The notes: generated by a model from the letters alone, not told the origin. DNA of 64,000 nt from JAWKWH01 sp040830725 (GCA_040830725.1 JBFOMG010000032.1:1-64000); one strand, 5' to 3'. Positions 1 to 8,017 are shown, counted from the first letter of the stretch. Program-made: numbers and translations.

Positions 1-112
1 AGTCTCGTGACTAGCGTCGGTCCATAACGCGGGTCGTCATCCTCGGCGTTCCGGCGGGCGATTGATTCACTGGATCAATCGCTGATCCGCCTCCAAACCC
101 GAGGATCCATGG
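1..112. repeat. palindromic intergenic repeat fragment
   Basis: The segment holds the inverted words ATCCTCGG (near 42) and CCGAGGAT (near 99). The stretch 86-108 matches the reverse complement of 56073-56095 at 22 of 23 positions, so it belongs to a dispersed repeat family and is not unique intergenic DNA. The element may begin before the window. No gene is visible in it. Confidence 0.4.
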
Positions 113-190
113 TTGACGGACACCAAGGGGCGTTCGTGCCGCCGAGGTTTCGGCGGTGAGGTGAGAATGTGTGCGGAGGGCGCGATGCCT

Positions 191-406
191 ATCTCTCCCC
201 TTGCGGGAGAGAAAGCGATTTCAGCTTCTTAGCCGAGCGCAGTGAAGGCTAAGTGCTAGAAATCGCAAGAGAGGGGCTCGCGATGTTGGCCGTAGGGTCG
301 CATGGCGATGGGTTTCGATAAGAAGATTTGCCCCTCTCTTGTGAAAACTAATGACTTGGCTTCACCAAGCCAAAGTTTTCACTTTCTCTCCCGCAAGGGG
401 CGAGAT
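191..406. repeat. RIME-like palindromic repeat element, 216 bp with 25-bp terminal inverted repeats
   Basis: The two ends, 191-215 and 382-406, are inverted copies of each other at 24 of 25 positions (core CCCCTTGCGGGAGAGAAAG). Inside is a second imperfect stem around 233-253 (CTTAGCC and GGCTAAG). The architecture, but not the exact sequence, is the same as in the elements at 13962-14156 and 14591-14790. It resembles the RIME class of rhizobial intergenic mosaic elements. It ends 36 bp before the small membrane-protein gene at 443. Confidence 0.65.
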
Positions 407-442
407 TGGCACGGCGCCCGCGGCCAAACCGGGAGACCTTTC

Positions 443-769
443 TTGGACGACTATTCTTTTCTCCGCGATGTGCTGGAGACCTGGCGGTCGACCACCGATT
501 GGGTGAAGGCCGTGGTGGTGATCGTCATTCCGGGGCAAATCGTCTTTCTGATCCATCAGGTGCTGCGCTTCCGCGCCGAGCAGCGGCAGATGCGGATCGG
601 CGAGCGCGAGGAGATGGCCGAAGCGCTGACGGAACAGCGCGTGCGGGAACTGGCGGAAGCCGAACTCTGCCGCATCATCGCCGAGATGGAACGGGTGCGG
701 CGTCAGGGAGAAGAGCCATCGGTACCCGCCAAACGGATCAGCGAGGGTGGGCAGCAATGGCCCGCGTGA
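443..769 (+). CDS. small single-pass membrane protein with coiled-coil tail
   Basis: Unrecognised protein of 108 residues. I chose the TTG at 443 because GGGAG at 431-435 precedes it at good spacing and the upstream frame lies in a repeat element. After a short cytoplasmic stretch there is one hydrophobic segment (about residues 17-35, WVKAVVVIVIPGQIVFLI), then a long charged helix rich in Glu, Arg and Ala that probably forms a coiled coil. The layout suggests an inner-membrane protein with a cytoplasmic helical domain, but no function can be assigned. An arginine-rich reading frame overlaps its last codons. Confidence 0.5.
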   Translation: MDDYSFLRDVLETWRSTTDWVKAVVVIVIPGQIVFLIHQVLRFRAEQRQMRIGEREEMAEALTEQRVRELAEAELCRIIAEMERVRRQGEEPSVPAKRISEGGQQWPA

Positions 770-1113
770 AACGCCGCAGGCGACGGGTTCGTTGGCGCGG
801 GAAGTTTCGCAAGCGGTATCGCGGGCAAGGGCGGCGGGTGAGACGGCGTATGAAAACTTCTCCCCCTCAAGGGGGCGAAGGAGCTTCGGCGCGAACCTCG
901 AATTCAACTGAATTCAGTTTTCCAGCCTGTCTAGCGGTCGGCAATCGCTTTCCATTTGCGGGCAAGCGCCTGAGCCGATGCGATATCATCCGCAGACATC
1001 CGCAAGGCCAGCCTGTCCCTGCGTTTGCCGGCCTCTTCGACGCTGCGGGCGGCAGCCAGATTCAGCCACATATGCGCCAATACGAGGTTTTTTTCGACCC
1101 CCCTGCCCAGTGA
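757..1113 (+). CDS. possible arginine-rich small protein, 3' end run into repeat DNA
   Basis: An ATG at 757 follows GAGGGTGG and overlaps the end of the previous gene, as in translational coupling. The first 33 residues are more than half Arg or Lys (MARVKRRRRRVRWRGK...). After that the frame enters a RIME-type half palindrome at 856-882 and then runs antisense to the 3' end of the Sel1 gene, so the predicted 118-residue length is probably artificial. It could be a short nucleic-acid-binding peptide or a chance frame in GC-rich DNA. Confidence 0.2.
   Translation: MARVKRRRRRVRWRGKFRKRYRGQGRRVRRRMKTSPPQGGEGASARTSNSTEFSFPACLAVGNRFPFAGKRLSRCDIIRRHPQGQPVPAFAGLFDAAGGSQIQPHMRQYEVFFDPPAQ
856..882. 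repeat. RIME-like half element
   Basis: The sequence CTTCTCCCCCTCAAGGGGGCGAAGGAG is the terminal palindrome of the repeat family seen complete at 13962-14156 and 14591-14790. Only one end is recognisable here. It lies just past the stop-proximal end of the Sel1 gene and forms a strong hairpin, so it may also act as a terminator for that gene. Confidence 0.5.
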
Positions 1114-2703
1114 ATAGGCGATTCCGAGATTTCTCTGTGCGTTTGCATCGCCTTGTTCGGCAGCCTGCCGGAACCATTTGGCAGCTTCGGTGTGGTCTTG
1201 CGCGACACCCTGCCCTTCGGAATAGGCAACGCCGAGATTGTTTTGCGCCCGGGCATAGCCCGTGCTTGCAGCGCGGCGATCCCAAAACTCTGCTTTCGCG
1301 TCACTCCTTGCGATCCCCTTGCCCTGCCGGTAGAGACCAGCGAGATTTGATTGCGCGATGACATTTCCCTGTTCTGCCGCCCGCAAATACCATTTGGCCG
1401 CTTCGGCAAAATCGCGATCGACGCCACGGCCCCGTTCATAGGCCAGGCCAAGGTCGTTCTCAGCCCCCGAATTGCCCTGCTCGGCCGCCATGCGGATCCA
1501 TTTCACCCCCTCCGGCAAATCCTCTCGCAAGCCGTTTCCGCTCAAGAACGCCAGGCCGAGATTGTACTGGGCTGGAGCGTAGCCCTGATCTGCCGCCCTG
1601 CGGAACAACGCTGCAGCCCGGGCGAGATCCGGCGGCACGCCCATTCCCCGCGCATGGGCAAGGCCAAGGTTGTTTTGCGCCCTCGCATTGCCCTGCTCGG
1701 CTGCCTTGCGATACCATCTAGCCGCTTCCACAGGATCGCGTTTGACGCCCAGGCCCCTGGCATAGGCAACGCCCAAATTGTTTTGCGCGACGGCGTTTCC
1801 GCGGTCAGCGGCTTTGCGATACCAGAACGCCGCCTCTTCATCGTTGCGGAGAGCGCCTCGGTCATTTTGAAGCGTATAACCAAGCTGCACCTGGGCCCGG
1901 ACAACTCCCTGCCCGGCCGCCTTTCTCCACCATTCGGCCGCCCGGGCAAGGTCCTGCTCTACACCCCGGCCGGCTTGATAGGCGTCACCCAGATACATTT
2001 GGGCGGCGGCTACGTCGTTCCTTGCAGCCATGGCATACCATTTCACCGCCTCTTCAACGTCCTGACGAACGCCACGTCCGCGGTGGTAGAGGTCGCCAAG
2101 GATCAACTGTGAGCCGGTGTTGCCGCTTTCGGCCGCCTTTGCGTACCACGTGACCGCTTCGGCATAGTCCTGGAGAACGCCGCGGCCGGCAAAATAAAGT
2201 CCCGCAAGCTTGACTTGAGCCCCGGTATCTCCCTGTTCAGCCGCTTTGCGATACCAGATTGCCGCTTGCCCGAGATCGGGTTGTGTTCCCAGCCCCTGCT
2301 CATAAGCCCACCCGAGATTGGCCTGTGCTCCGATGTGCCCCTGTTCCGCTGCTTTCAGGTACCAGCGGAACGAAGCCGGCAGATCACGAGCCACACCTTT
2401 GCCTGCGTTATAGGCATATCCGAGGTAGGCCTGCGCACCGGCATTTCCCTGATTTGCGGCCTTGCTGAACCAGTCGAATGCCATCACCTCGCTGCGTGGA
2501 ACACCGTGCCCGCGCAGAAAAGCGGTTCCCAGAAAGGCTTGCGCGGCGGCATTGCCGTTATCAGCCAAGCCCTGCCAGATCTCGACAGCGATCGCATAAT
2601 CGCCGCGATCATAGGCTTCAGATCCGTCTTCAAGCGGTCCAGCCGTCGATGTGGCAACTGTCACCAGCAGTACTGACAAAACAATCCCGGTACGATTGAG
2701 CAT
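931..2703 (-). CDS. secreted Sel1-like repeat (TPR-like) protein
   Basis: A 590-residue protein with an N-terminal signal peptide (MLNRTGIVLSVLLVTVATSTAG) followed by about fourteen Sel1-like repeats of roughly 36 residues. Each carries the hallmark pattern A-Q-x-x-L-G-x-x-[YF]-x-x-G-x-G-V-x-x-D followed by W-[YF]-x-K-A-A-E-Q-G. Such solenoids are protein-interaction scaffolds in the periplasm or outside the cell; in bacteria they are often tied to envelope signalling, polysaccharide work or host interaction. The repeat count is high but the domain continues to the C-terminus with no catalytic domain. It is monocistronic; the following gene on the other strand starts 258 bp away. The partner is unknown. 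Confidence 0.85.
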   Translation of the reverse strand: MLNRTGIVLSVLLVTVATSTAGPLEDGSEAYDRGDYAIAVEIWQGLADNGNAAAQAFLGTAFLRGHGVPRSEVMAFDWFSKAANQGNAGAQAYLGYAYNAGKGVARDLPASFRWYLKAAEQGHIGAQANLGWAYEQGLGTQPDLGQAAIWYRKAAEQGDTGAQVKLAGLYFAGRGVLQDYAEAVTWYAKAAESGNTGSQLILGDLYHRGRGVRQDVEEAVKWYAMAARNDVAAAQMYLGDAYQAGRGVEQDLARAAEWWRKAAGQGVVRAQVQLGYTLQNDRGALRNDEEAAFWYRKAADRGNAVAQNNLGVAYARGLGVKRDPVEAARWYRKAAEQGNARAQNNLGLAHARGMGVPPDLARAAALFRRAADQGYAPAQYNLGLAFLSGNGLREDLPEGVKWIRMAAEQGNSGAENDLGLAYERGRGVDRDFAEAAKWYLRAAEQGNVIAQSNLAGLYRQGKGIARSDAKAEFWDRRAASTGYARAQNNLGVAYSEGQGVAQDHTEAAKWFRQAAEQGDANAQRNLGIAYSLGRGVEKNLVLAHMWLNLAAARSVEEAGKRRDRLALRMSADDIASAQALARKWKAIADR

Positions 2704-2961
2704 GACTGCGCCTTTGTTGGTTGTGCGATCGGGTGGAGCTGATCAGGGTCATATCAGAGAATATTGTTGAATTATGCAATGCCAATGGAACTTCGTCCGG
2801 TTCCAAATAATCGCAACAAATGCGCCCGCACGCTCCAGTCGGTTCGCGATGACGAGGCAACAAAGCCAAAATTTTTTTCCTTCCGTTTTGAACCTTTTTG
2901 TCCGCCCGCGCGACTGACCATCAGACAAGGCAATTAGCTGAACCTGAAGGGGAGAAAGAAA

Positions 2962-3324
2962 ATGATGAATTCAACCACCAGCAAAACCATCCGCGCCATC
3001 GTTCTGACCGCCATCCTGACCGGCTCGACCCTATCGCCAGTCATCGCCCGTGACGGCGGTGGCGACGGCCCCAGACAGACCCTTTATGAAAGTTGCGACC
3101 TGCAAAAGAAGCTCGACAAAGCTGAAACCCGCGTCACCGCGCTGCAGTTTGAATATCGCAGCCTCTCAAGGGATCTGGAAAAGGCAGAAAAAGGCTCGAA
3201 AGAGGAAGCGAAACTGCAGCGCAGATTGAAGAAGGTCAGCAAGCGGTTGGGCAAGGAACGCGACAAGGCTGCCGAATACTTCAGGCAGATCAGCGAAAGG
3301 CAATACAACGGTATCGGCTGCTGA
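2962..3324 (+). CDS. small secreted coiled-coil protein
   Basis: Unrecognised 120-residue protein. It has a signal peptide (about residues 1-29, ending SPVIARD), then a Lys/Glu/Arg-rich helical region (residues 45-100) with heptad-like spacing, and two cysteines, one after the signal peptide (SCDLQKK) and one at the last residue (GIGC), which could form a disulfide. GGGGAGAAAG lies just upstream of the ATG. It shares its direction with the 47-residue gene at 3468, and a terminator follows, so the two may be cotranscribed. The mature product is probably periplasmic and helical; its role is unknown. Confidence 0.6.
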   Translation: MMNSTTSKTIRAIVLTAILTGSTLSPVIARDGGGDGPRQTLYESCDLQKKLDKAETRVTALQFEYRSLSRDLEKAEKGSKEEAKLQRRLKKVSKRLGKERDKAAEYFRQISERQYNGIGC

Positions 3325-3467
3325 ATGAGAACACCCGGCCTGCCCGCTGAAACAACTGAAACATCTTTCCGCTTGCACAGACACAGAAGAGAAACAGGCC
3401 GATGTCAGACTGCCCAAATCGAAAGCAAGACAACCGGTCGAAAACGCAAACGCCAAAGGAGAACGCC

Positions 3468-3611
3468 ATGACTTTCCGCCGCCCCGCAACCGCCGTCGCA
3501 GCCAACGCCATGAACCGCGATCCCCTTGGCCCGATCGCCAAGGAAAAGATCCGCCTGGCTCCACATCTTGCCGCCGCCTTCGCACTGACCAAGCCGGCAA
3601 GCGCCAACTGA
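3468..3611 (+). CDS. 47-residue hypothetical protein
   Basis: An in-frame GTG/ATG frame opens at 3402, but the ATG at 3468 has a near-perfect ribosome binding site (AAAGGAG at 3455-3461), so I start there. The product is short, basic at its N-terminus (MTFRRPATAV), with a hydrophobic end (LAAAFALTKPASAN). No family is recognised. It sits between the coiled-coil secreted protein and a strong terminator and could be the last gene of that transcript. Confidence 0.4.
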   Translation: MTFRRPATAVAANAMNRDPLGPIAKEKIRLAPHLAAAFALTKPASAN

Positions 3612-3664
3612 TTACACCCCGAAGCGTAAGCGTAACCCGAGTACCCCTCCTCCCCAAAAACTCA

Positions 3665-3697
3665 CCGCCCGGTTCCTCCCCCGGGCGGCATTTTTTT
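3665..3697 (+). terminator. Rho-independent terminator
   Basis: An 8-bp perfect GC stem (CCGCCCGG, loop TTCCTCCC, CCGGGCGG) is followed two bases later by seven T residues. It closes the 2962-3611 transcription unit. Confidence 0.85.
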
Positions 3698-3734
3698 GGC
3701 CGGATCACCGCAACACGGCAAGCTTTCCAAAACA

Positions 3735-3994
3735 AAAACTTATTTTCGTTCCCTGAAAATAATGGGCGCGCAATGCGCCATCATAGCGGCCGGATTTCAG
3801 GCAGCAGCGCTTGAAATCTCAATGCGGAACCACACGGGCACGGATCGTTGCGGCCGAGCTTTTCGATCAGTTCCACATCACCATGAACAGTGCGGAGACC
3901 GGATTTGACCCGGGATTCGGACGGGAACGACTTACGCCGTTTCGACATCACCTCGAAAGGACGGCAGATCGTCGTGATTTGTTTTTCTAGCCAT
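3735..3994 (-). pseudogene. SEC-C zinc-motif protein gene with frameshifts
   Basis: The minus strand has an ATG at 3994 with an ideal AGGAGG five bases upstream, but that frame stops after 20 codons at 3932. A second frame from ATG 3948 encodes 55 residues including KSGLRTVHGDVELIEKLGRN followed by DPCPCGS, the classic first half of a SEC-C zinc site. One base of a T run near 3814 then shifts the frame; in the next frame the sequence continues FKRCCLKSGRYDG, which supplies the missing second cysteine pair. Two lesions therefore separate a normal start, body and tail. It is either a decayed gene or a pair of sequencing errors; an intact 80-90-residue SEC-C protein would be expected. Confidence 0.6.
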
Positions 3995-4248
3995 GATCGC
4001 CTCCTGTTTTTTACTGCGGCGGCTTAAAGCAGTTATCGCGAAAAAATGCAATTGGATTACCTAAACGTTGGATTTCAACACGTTACGCTCATCTTTGGCA
4101 ACTGCGGGAATATTAGCAATTTATCAGTATTATCACAATTTGATTATAAACAATATTTCTGTTGACGAAGACAAGATTATACGTTCTTCTGTTTTCTACT
4201 CTGGGGCGCGCTACGCGATTGGTGCAATCAACTTCTGGAGTATCAGGA

Positions 4249-4659
4249 ATGGCAAGTTTACATGCGACCGAACTGATCGGTGGCAATGCCACCGGTATGC
4301 CCGGCAACGATCAGGTCAACGTCACGGTAACCCCGGTTTCGGGCACGGGTCCGACGCAGTTGGGGATGTTCGACATCATCGTGTGGCCGAAAAATACAAG
4401 CGACAAGCTGATCAACGTCCAATTCATCGTCCAGTATGAGGGACAAGACCCGCAGGCGTTCACCGCATTCGTTTTTTTCGACGGCCAGCCCGCGGGCACT
4501 CCCTACGGCGTGTCACCAATGTTTTGCGGAACCGATGCCGTAACCCAGAACCGGGCAGGCAAATCACTGAGCGTCATGGTGGTCGGCGGAATCAACAGTT
4601 CCGCCGATCCGTTCTTTGTCACCAAGACCTTCCAGTCCAATCTTTGGCCGGAGGGGTGA
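4249..4659 (+). CDS. hypothetical beta-rich protein
   Basis: Unrecognised 136-residue protein, started at ATG 4249 because GGAG lies eight bases upstream and the DNA before it is AT-rich and unlike coding sequence. It has no signal peptide. The chain alternates short beta-type hydrophobic stretches (MFDIIVWP, QFIVQYEG, AFVFFDGQ, LSVMVVGG) with Gly/Asn/Thr-rich turns, suggesting a compact beta sandwich. It precedes two small membrane or exported proteins on the same strand. No homologous family comes to mind. Confidence 0.5.
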   Translation: MASLHATELIGGNATGMPGNDQVNVTVTPVSGTGPTQLGMFDIIVWPKNTSDKLINVQFIVQYEGQDPQAFTAFVFFDGQPAGTPYGVSPMFCGTDAVTQNRAGKSLSVMVVGGINSSADPFFVTKTFQSNLWPEG

Positions 4660-4749
4660 CGCATTCAGGGCCTGACCCTATCGAGAAACCCGGTCTTTAC
4701 CTGCCGTGGTCAAGTTTGACAGACCGAAACACTTTCAGGGCTGGTGTCC

Positions 4750-5190
4750 ATGTCATTACTGGATAAATGGCAGCGCGCCGGAGACAGGATCGACGGGTTT
4801 GCGGGCCGCATTATCTACCGGATATTCGGAATTGTTGCCGCGGTTATCGCCCTTGCGGCGCTTTGGGCAGCATGGGACCTGATCTCGACCGGCAAGTCGC
4901 TGTTGGGCGGGTTGTTGCTCGGCATTCCGGGCTTGCTTTGCCTGTGGCTGGCAAAGTGGTGCTTCTCGCCGTCGCGCAATTGTCGGAGATGGAGTTTTAG
5001 AGCGCTACGCTTGCCGCCGGGCACCCAAGGGTTCATCATGGAGTTCCAAGCGGAGATACTCGCTGGAGGTGATGATGAAACGAACTACGCATTCACGCCG
5101 ACGAATATTGTTGCTGGGCGTGGCGATGCCGCTGGTCCTGACCGCAAAGCCGGCGCAAGCGATCTATTTCAATCCGCGCATGCGCGTTAA
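4750..5190 (+). CDS. small membrane protein, C-terminus uncertain
   Basis: The first 85 residues form a plausible membrane protein: a charged N-terminus (MSLLDKWQRAGDRIDGFAG) and two hydrophobic segments near residues 25-46 and 53-75. The frame then runs 116 bases into the next gene in another phase, with sequence that looks non-coding. A one-base shift near 4960-4985 would end the protein at the TAG near 5000, so the natural product may be about 80 residues. No family is recognised. Confidence 0.4.
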   Translation: MSLLDKWQRAGDRIDGFAGRIIYRIFGIVAAVIALAALWAAWDLISTGKSLLGGLLLGIPGLLCLWLAKWCFSPSRNCRRWSFRALRLPPGTQGFIMEFQAEILAGGDDETNYAFTPTNIVAGRGDAAGPDRKAGASDLFQSAHAR

Positions 5191-5443
5191 CCGCACCGGA
5201 AACCGTGTTCGTGTGCGCATCTGGGTTTCCGCCAATGCCGGACCGCTAAACTTGAACAACCACTATCTTGGCGCATTCTATGTGCCGGATGGCAGAACTT
5301 TGCGGCGAGAATTCCAGGTCGGCGTGGCGACCATCAAGATGGTCATGAAAGTCAAGAACCAGGTTGTCGAGGTGGTCATAAAGATGCTGAGTGCAATGTT
5401 TGCAACTCAGCAGAAATTGATGCGCGCCAGTCTGGCCGGGTGA
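5075..5443 (+). CDS. small exported protein
   Basis: A 122-residue protein started at ATG 5075, five bases after GGAGG; two other in-frame starts lie just upstream. The N-terminus is a typical export signal with a basic triple-Arg head and hydrophobic core (SRRRILLLGVAMPLVLTA, cleavage after PAQA); the SRRR-LLL pattern could even be a weak Tat signal. The mature part is basic and beta-rich (RVRVRIWVS). Function is unknown. It may form a small operon with the two genes upstream. Confidence 0.5.
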   Translation: MKRTTHSRRRILLLGVAMPLVLTAKPAQAIYFNPRMRVNRTGNRVRVRIWVSANAGPLNLNNHYLGAFYVPDGRTLRREFQVGVATIKMVMKVKNQVVEVVIKMLSAMFATQQKLMRASLAG

Positions 5444-5458
5444 ACCGGTCCTGGTTGA

Positions 5459-5668
5459 TCAGTCCCGTACGACGGAAAGGCCGAGCTTGCGGGCCAGCCG
5501 TTTCAAGGCGCCGTGTATGTCGCTTTTTTGGCGCGGCGCATGGCGTTCGCTTGCCTGCCGGTTGAACTCATAGACGTCAATGACCCGTTCGGCACAGCCG
5601 CAACCTTCGCCGAGGCCGACCTTGGCGTAATAGAACTTTTCGAAGCTTTCGGGTCTGGGCTTGCGCAT
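5459..5668 (-). CDS. hypothetical 69-residue protein
   Basis: The ATG at 5668 is preceded by AAGGA at correct spacing, better than the alternative at 5707. The product is charged, with a Gly/Cys motif (VGLGEGCGCAERV) and a basic C-terminus (LKRLARKLGLSVVRD). It has no signal peptide or membrane segment. No family is recognised; the close cysteines could bind metal, but that is speculative. It ends 15 bp from the convergent exported-protein gene. Confidence 0.4.
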   Translation of the reverse strand: MRKPRPESFEKFYYAKVGLGEGCGCAERVIDVYEFNRQASERHAPRQKSDIHGALKRLARKLGLSVVRD

Positions 5669-5739
5669 GTCTTCGGTCCTTCCGCTTTGGCGATTGTAAC
5701 CAGGCATGCCGTCAAATTGAACCCGCCATGAGCGAGGTG

Positions 5740-6264
5740 TCAGTGTGACATCGAAGCGGCGGCGATCTTCTCTACAAGACTCAACGAAATGCCGTGCCTC
5801 TGTGCCTCCACAAGAGGATGGTCGGCATCGTGAAGATAGACAAGCGGCCGCAAATCCGCCGGTGGAAACTCAACATCCGCATGCAAATGCGTCGATTCCG
5901 GGAATTCGTGCAACTCATTGCAAAGATAGCCAAAACAGCCTTCCCTGCTGTAGGTTCCGGTATCCCAACCTTCGAGATAATCATCGAAGCTCGCTTCCGA
6001 TACGGACACCCAAACCCCGAAGTCGAATGTGCTTCCTGTTTCTGGCACCGGCAACTGCAACACGGCGCGAATAAAGCGGTCCACATGTCCGTCGGCATAC
6101 TTTACGATACAGAGGTCAGAGTTCATTTTTGAGCGGCTTTTGGTGGCTGCATCGAGCGAACGCCACCCGCCGGGCTCGTTGCATGCGACTGCCATCGGCA
6201 ATCCGACCTGCTCCTCACCGCAGCAACCGCACCGCCAACGATAGTTCTCGAGGTCGATGGTCAT
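5740..6264 (-). CDS. DUF2199 domain protein
   Basis: A 174-residue protein of the DUF2199 family, recognised by its N-terminal WRCGCCGEE element, the Trp/Phe-rich body (STFDFGVWVSVSE, FDDYLEGWD, GCFGYL) and the late HADVEFPPADLRP block. The C-x-C-C start suggests a small metal knuckle, but the biochemical function of the family is unknown. The stop codon of the ankyrin gene upstream directly abuts this ATG (stop read from 6267-6265, start from 6264), so the two are almost certainly cotranscribed. Confidence 0.75.
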   Translation of the reverse strand: MTIDLENYRWRCGCCGEEQVGLPMAVACNEPGGWRSLDAATKSRSKMNSDLCIVKYADGHVDRFIRAVLQLPVPETGSTFDFGVWVSVSEASFDDYLEGWDTGTYSREGCFGYLCNELHEFPESTHLHADVEFPPADLRPLVYLHDADHPLVEAQRHGISLSLVEKIAAASMSH

Positions 6265-6936
6265 TCAGTCGCCCAACATCGCGGCAATTTCGTCGTAGCC
6301 ACGCGACCGGGCCAGGTCCAACGGCGTGTTGCCCTGCCTGTCGGGGATCGACTTGTCGGCGCCTGCATCCAGTAAATGGCGGACGCATTTCTGGTGATCC
6401 GGTCCACCGTCTCCGAGAACGACGGCTTCGATCAACGCCGTCCACGCAAGATTGTTGACGTGATCGAGCGGCGCGCCGGCGTCGATCAGTGTCTTGACCA
6501 CCTGGTGATGGCCAAGGTGTGCGGCGGCGATCAACGCGGTGCCGTCATAGCGGCTGGTGATGTTGTCGGGTCTGTTTCCTGCTTCAAGCGCCGCGCGAAG
6601 CGTGGGCAGGTCGTTGGCGACAGCGGCAATCGTCACCGCGTCGTAGGCGTCATGTTCGAGCGCATTCATGTCGGCGCCGGATTTCGCCAGGTACGCGATC
6701 ATGTCCGCCTGAGACGCAAAGGCTGCGATATGAACCGCGGTTCGGCCATTGCCGTCGCGCGCTTCCAGATCCGCCCCAGCACTGATCGCCCGGCTCGCAG
6801 CATCGATATCGCCATCGTGGGCAGCCTTCATCAGGCCTTCATAGCGCTCGACCTGGCCGGCCGAAGGCGGCACCTGCGAAGCCGCCGGTGCGGCAATAAG
6901 CAAACCCGCCATAACCGCCACAATCACGCTGCGCAT
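6265..6936 (-). CDS. periplasmic ankyrin-repeat protein
   Basis: A 223-residue protein with a signal peptide (MRSVIVAVMAGLLIAAPAAS) and four to five ankyrin repeats, visible as repeated A-x-x-G-H/N...V-x-x-L-I/L-x-A-G-A-x-x-x and G-R/N-T-A/P-x-x-x-A signatures (GNGRTAVHIAAF, GNTPLDLARSRG). Ankyrin solenoids bind proteins; periplasmic bacterial versions sometimes act as immunity or protective factors, but no effector is nearby. GGAGGATTCC precedes the ATG. It is the first gene of a pair with the DUF2199 gene. Confidence 0.8.
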   Translation of the reverse strand: MRSVIVAVMAGLLIAAPAASQVPPSAGQVERYEGLMKAAHDGDIDAASRAISAGADLEARDGNGRTAVHIAAFASQADMIAYLAKSGADMNALEHDAYDAVTIAAVANDLPTLRAALEAGNRPDNITSRYDGTALIAAAHLGHHQVVKTLIDAGAPLDHVNNLAWTALIEAVVLGDGGPDHQKCVRHLLDAGADKSIPDRQGNTPLDLARSRGYDEIAAMLGD

Positions 6937-7147
6937 GGAATCCTCCAGACTGGTGCTTGCCCGATGTCGACAATAGCTGGACGTAAAAACTTGTCCACGT
7001 CAATGCAGACCAGGGGCAGGACCCAATAATGTCATCCATTCTGCGCGAGCAAATTTGGCTGCCGAACAGGAGGGAAGGTGAAGGAACTATGCATATTTTC
7101 AAACCTTTCCGACGCATTCGTCAGCCAAATAGGCCGCGCCCTATAGG
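6937..7147. other. intergenic, no gene supported
   Basis: Reading frames here lack convincing ribosome binding sites and cross the repeat at 7148-7350. The stretch probably holds the promoter of the ankyrin/DUF2199 pair. I see no RNA gene. Confidence 0.5.
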
Positions 7148-7350
7148 GTTTGGAAGGAAGGGGCCGCCTGATCGCTCACAATGCTCGAAAAGGTCTGAAG
7201 ACCTTCCCTTGCGCCAAGGCGTTTTGCGGTTTCTCTGCACTGCAACAACGCCCGGTTCCGCTTGGCAACATCGAAGCATTGTTCGCCCCGCGGCCTGCGG
7301 CCGGGCGAAAATGCCATGGTTCGCTTCCATTCAAACCCTTCCTTCCAAAC
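7148..7350. repeat. 203-bp MITE-like element with perfect 15-bp inverted ends
   Basis: The ends GTTTGGAAGGAAGGG (7148-7162) and CCCTTCCTTCCAAAC (7336-7350) are exact inverted copies. Nested inside are ACAATGCT/AGCATTGT, a tight AAGGTCT-GA-AGACCTT palindrome near 7191-7206 and a GC-rich stem near 7290-7310. No clear target-site duplication is visible. There is no transposase inside, so it is either a non-autonomous mobile element or a strongly folded RNA. Confidence 0.5.
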
Positions 7351-7586
7351 AGAATTGCATGAGATCAATGAGTCCTGACCCTAAGCGACAATTACATGAT
7401 CATTCCGCTTCACCTTTGGTTAACCAAGTAGGCGCAGCATGGGCAGATCAGGTGTATGGCGGTTTGTGAAATGCAGTGTGAAATGAATTTGGCGGCAAAA
7501 CTGCCCAGTTTCTGACGACAAGGCAACGACCCAAATACCGAATTGCTCCGTTGGAATGTGCTGGCCAAGCCGCAGATGGAGCAAAC

Positions 7587-7904
7587 ATGACCAGTCTATT
7601 GAAAATCACCATTTTTCTGGCGATGGCGGCAGCCGCAGCCATGGTGCTGATGCCGGCAAAGGCTTCGGCGGGTCCGGCGCTGTGCGGCAAACGGGGCGAT
7701 CTCATCAAGGTGCTGGAAAAGAAATACAAGGAAAACCGCGTCGCGGTCGGCCTGTCACAGAAGAGCAGCGAGGCTTTTGAGGTCTTCGCATCATCGAAGG
7801 GTACCTGGACGGTGCTGATGACGACCAAATCAGGGATAACCTGCATCATGGCCAGCGGACATTCGTGGAAAGATGTTGCCGCACTGTCCGGTCAGCAAAG
7901 CTGA
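7587..7904 (+). CDS. small secreted hypothetical protein
   Basis: A 105-residue protein started at ATG 7587 (GGAG upstream at good spacing). It has a hydrophobic signal peptide (residues 1-30, ending AKASAG) and a mature domain of about 75 residues with two cysteines (ALCGKRGDLI and GITCIMASG) likely joined by a disulfide, and two short beta stretches (AFEVFASS, GTWTVLMT). Similar small exported proteins of unknown role are common in Hyphomicrobiales. It is not obviously linked to its neighbours. Confidence 0.6.
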   Translation: MTSLLKITIFLAMAAAAAMVLMPAKASAGPALCGKRGDLIKVLEKKYKENRVAVGLSQKSSEAFEVFASSKGTWTVLMTTKSGITCIMASGHSWKDVAALSGQQS

Positions 7905-8017
7905 TCGACAAGCTTGGAAAAATTTGCGGTTGAACTGGAGCGGCACGGAAGCTAGTCGGATCGGGTGAGCTATCCGATCCCAATTTGGGGCTTGCCGGCC
8001 TGCCGGGCCGTCCGCCC

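Noticed and set aside
7029..7469. Plus-strand frame across the 203-bp repeat
   Set aside because: The start has a plausible site, but the frame runs through the inverted repeat and shows no protein-like pattern.
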